DNA from: Candidatus Beckwithbacteria bacterium
Lineage (GTDB): Bacteria > Patescibacteriota > Microgenomatia > UBA1400 > UBA1449
Reading direction: 5' to 3'
Assembly (NCBI GenBank): GCA_012798485.1
Contig: JAAZND010000105.1
Coordinates: forward strand, 1-13,279
DNA length: 13,279 nt
Program-made: the position numbers and the translations under genes
Notes under the pieces: generated by a model
Database searches by the model: none
What the model saw: the letters and a program-made list of their open reading frames with translations, nothing else
What the model was told of the DNA's origin: nothing
Shown: positions 12,425-13,279 of the stretch, one piece after another
How positions within the stretch are numbered: the first letter of the stretch is position 1
How the letters are laid out: each line of letters opens with the position of its first letter

Positions 12425-13279
12425 ATTATATCCGCCAGTTCTTTATTCCCTTTATTATTTAAACTCTCAAAATTAGTAAAATAGTTTTTTTTATCCAGTC
12501 CGTTTATTATTTGGATTCCATCTTTTCTTGGAATATTTATCTTTTTAATGAACTTTTTTTCTTCTGCTGAAAAATCACCAAAAAACAAAATAACCATATT
12601 GCTTTTTTTTGATTGAATGAAATAATTAATAAAATCTCTTTGTTTGGCAAAAATTTGCGGTCCTCCAAACTCAGTCAGCAGCTCTTTACTTATTTGACCC
12701 CAGATAGAAAAATCATTTATCCTCTTTGTTATTCCGTTTAACTCATCGGCGTTTTTTGCTTGTTTATAATATTTAATTATTTCCCCAATAATTAACTCGT
12801 TTAATTGATATAGATTGTCTTTTCTTATCAGCCATAAAACCAGGTCCGGCTGATATTTTTCTCCTTTAAGTTTGAAAAGATGTGCAGCATATTGTATATC
12901 GTAACCATTTACCCCAAGGTTTATTACTTCAAATTTTTTGGTATTCCGGCATTTATTATTTTTATTTAGATTTTCCTCCAAAACTTCTGTCCAGTTGTCT
13001 TTTGTCTCGACAAGTAAACCGAACGTTTGTGAGTCTCCAAGTGCAATAATTCTAAAAACATCTTTGGGCTTATCTAAGGAATAATCGTATTTTTCATTCA
13101 AGCCATCATTATTAAGAGTATATTTGATTTTGTTTGTTAATATTTCTGAGTTTGGTTCGGGTTGAAAAAACATTACCGGAAAATTTATTCCTATTTCTTG
13201 GCACTTTCTTTTATGTTCAAAAAAACAGAGTTTGACAACCTGGCTTTTAGCTGTACCAAATTTATCAAATCCTTTATCA
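12379..13279 (-). CDS. SGNH/GDSL-like extracytoplasmic protein, N-terminus beyond window (partial)
   Basis: The frame stays open from TAG/TAA-free codons at the right edge (13279) through ATG 13173 to the stop at 12381-12379. The internal ATG is therefore probably not the true start: 35 further codons (FGTAKSQVV, then INFPVMFFQPEP) read on naturally. Counting from ATG 13173, FRIIALGDSQTFG (40-52) is the block I motif with the nucleophile Ser48, and NLGVNGYD (85-92) is block II. YQPDLVLWLIRKDN (107-120) sits where block III is expected. Near the C-terminus ESLNNKGNKEL replaces the usual D-x-H-x-N-x-x-G, so the catalytic Asp and His appear missing. The family includes polysaccharide O-acetyl esterases and acyltransferases. 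Here the activity may be lost or altered. Neighbouring surface-glycan genes fit such a role. Confidence 0.75.
   Translation of the reverse strand, partial: DKGFDKFGTAKSQVVKLCFFEHKRKCQEIGINFPVMFFQPEPNSEILTNKIKYTLNNDGLNEKYDYSLDKPKDVFRIIALGDSQTFGLLVETKDNWTEVLEENLNKNNKCRNTKKFEVINLGVNGYDIQYAAHLFKLKGEKYQPDLVLWLIRKDNLYQLNELIIGEIIKYYKQAKNADELNGITKRINDFSIWGQISKELLTEFGGPQIFAKQRDFINYFIQSKKSNMVILFFGDFSAEEKKFIKKINIPRKDGIQIINGLDKKNYFTNFESLNNKGNKELADIIYEYFVDSRVIHCQK

Noticed and set aside
1..13279. tRNA, rRNA, CRISPR array, transposase or integrase
   Set aside because: None was seen on either strand; the island boundary is inferred only from the PBP2 tail duplication and composition.

Overview
ORGANISM. 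The window is AT-rich bacterial DNA (roughly 25-30% GC by eye over most of its length) with many lysine/asparagine/isoleucine-rich proteins, tight gene packing, ATGA start/stop overlaps and -10 boxes lying only 6-11 nt before several start codons. This looks like an uncultivated Candidate Phyla Radiation (Patescibacteria, Microgenomates-like) genome. That assignment is inference, since no rRNA or marker gene is present. TGA is a stop codon here (YcaO, sugar transferase, the GT-C-like membrane protein, the small peptide), so the recoded TGA=Gly groups are excluded. The first 230 bp (PBP2 tail) and part of the sugar transferase gene are visibly richer in GC (a sampled 60-base line of each is about 43%) than the genes between them.

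LAYOUT. (1) 1-231: the 3' end of a PBP2-type transpeptidase gene. (2) 232-799: a junction zone holding a 5'-truncated, frameshifted AbiEii/AbiGii-type nucleotidyltransferase remnant, followed by a second, diverged copy of the last 27 codons of the PBP2 gene. (3) 818-6581: an HPr-kinase-like gene (+); a two-gene minus operon encoding a membrane-anchored 154-aa protein and a previously uncalled 51-aa basic peptide; a carbamoyltransferase-TPR fusion (+); and a YcaO-SagB pair (minus, ATGA-coupled). (4) 6704-9513 (+): a polytopic GT-C-like membrane protein and a signal-peptidase-like/NTP_transf_5 fusion. (5) 9434-10290 (minus): a sugar transferase coupled by ATGA to a PqqD-like RiPP recognition protein. 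(6) 10422-12205 (minus): an HTH-TPR regulator and a YdcF/DUF218 protein. (7) 12379-13279 (minus): an SGNH-like protein running off the right edge.

HOW THEY MAY WORK TOGETHER. YcaO (ATP-dependent backbone-amide activation), a SagB-type FMN dehydrogenase (azoline to azole oxidation) and a PqqD-type recognition element are the core of an azole-forming RiPP pathway (TOMM/LAP type). No E1-like/ThiF 'C' protein is seen, so the PqqD protein would have to supply leader binding. The HPr-kinase-like ATPase, the NTP_transf_5 domain, the Ser/His signal-peptidase-like domain (a possible leader protease) and the carbamoyltransferase are all plausible tailoring or maturation enzymes. The best precursor candidate is the 51-aa peptide at 1818-1663 (minus): Lys-rich N-terminal half with YIKPKI, C-terminal half with Ser and one Cys. 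The flanking sugar transferase, GT-C-like protein, YdcF and SGNH-like genes suggest a cell-surface glycan setting. No dedicated exporter is visible. The grouping into one pathway is inference from gene content; the genes lie in several transcription units on both strands.
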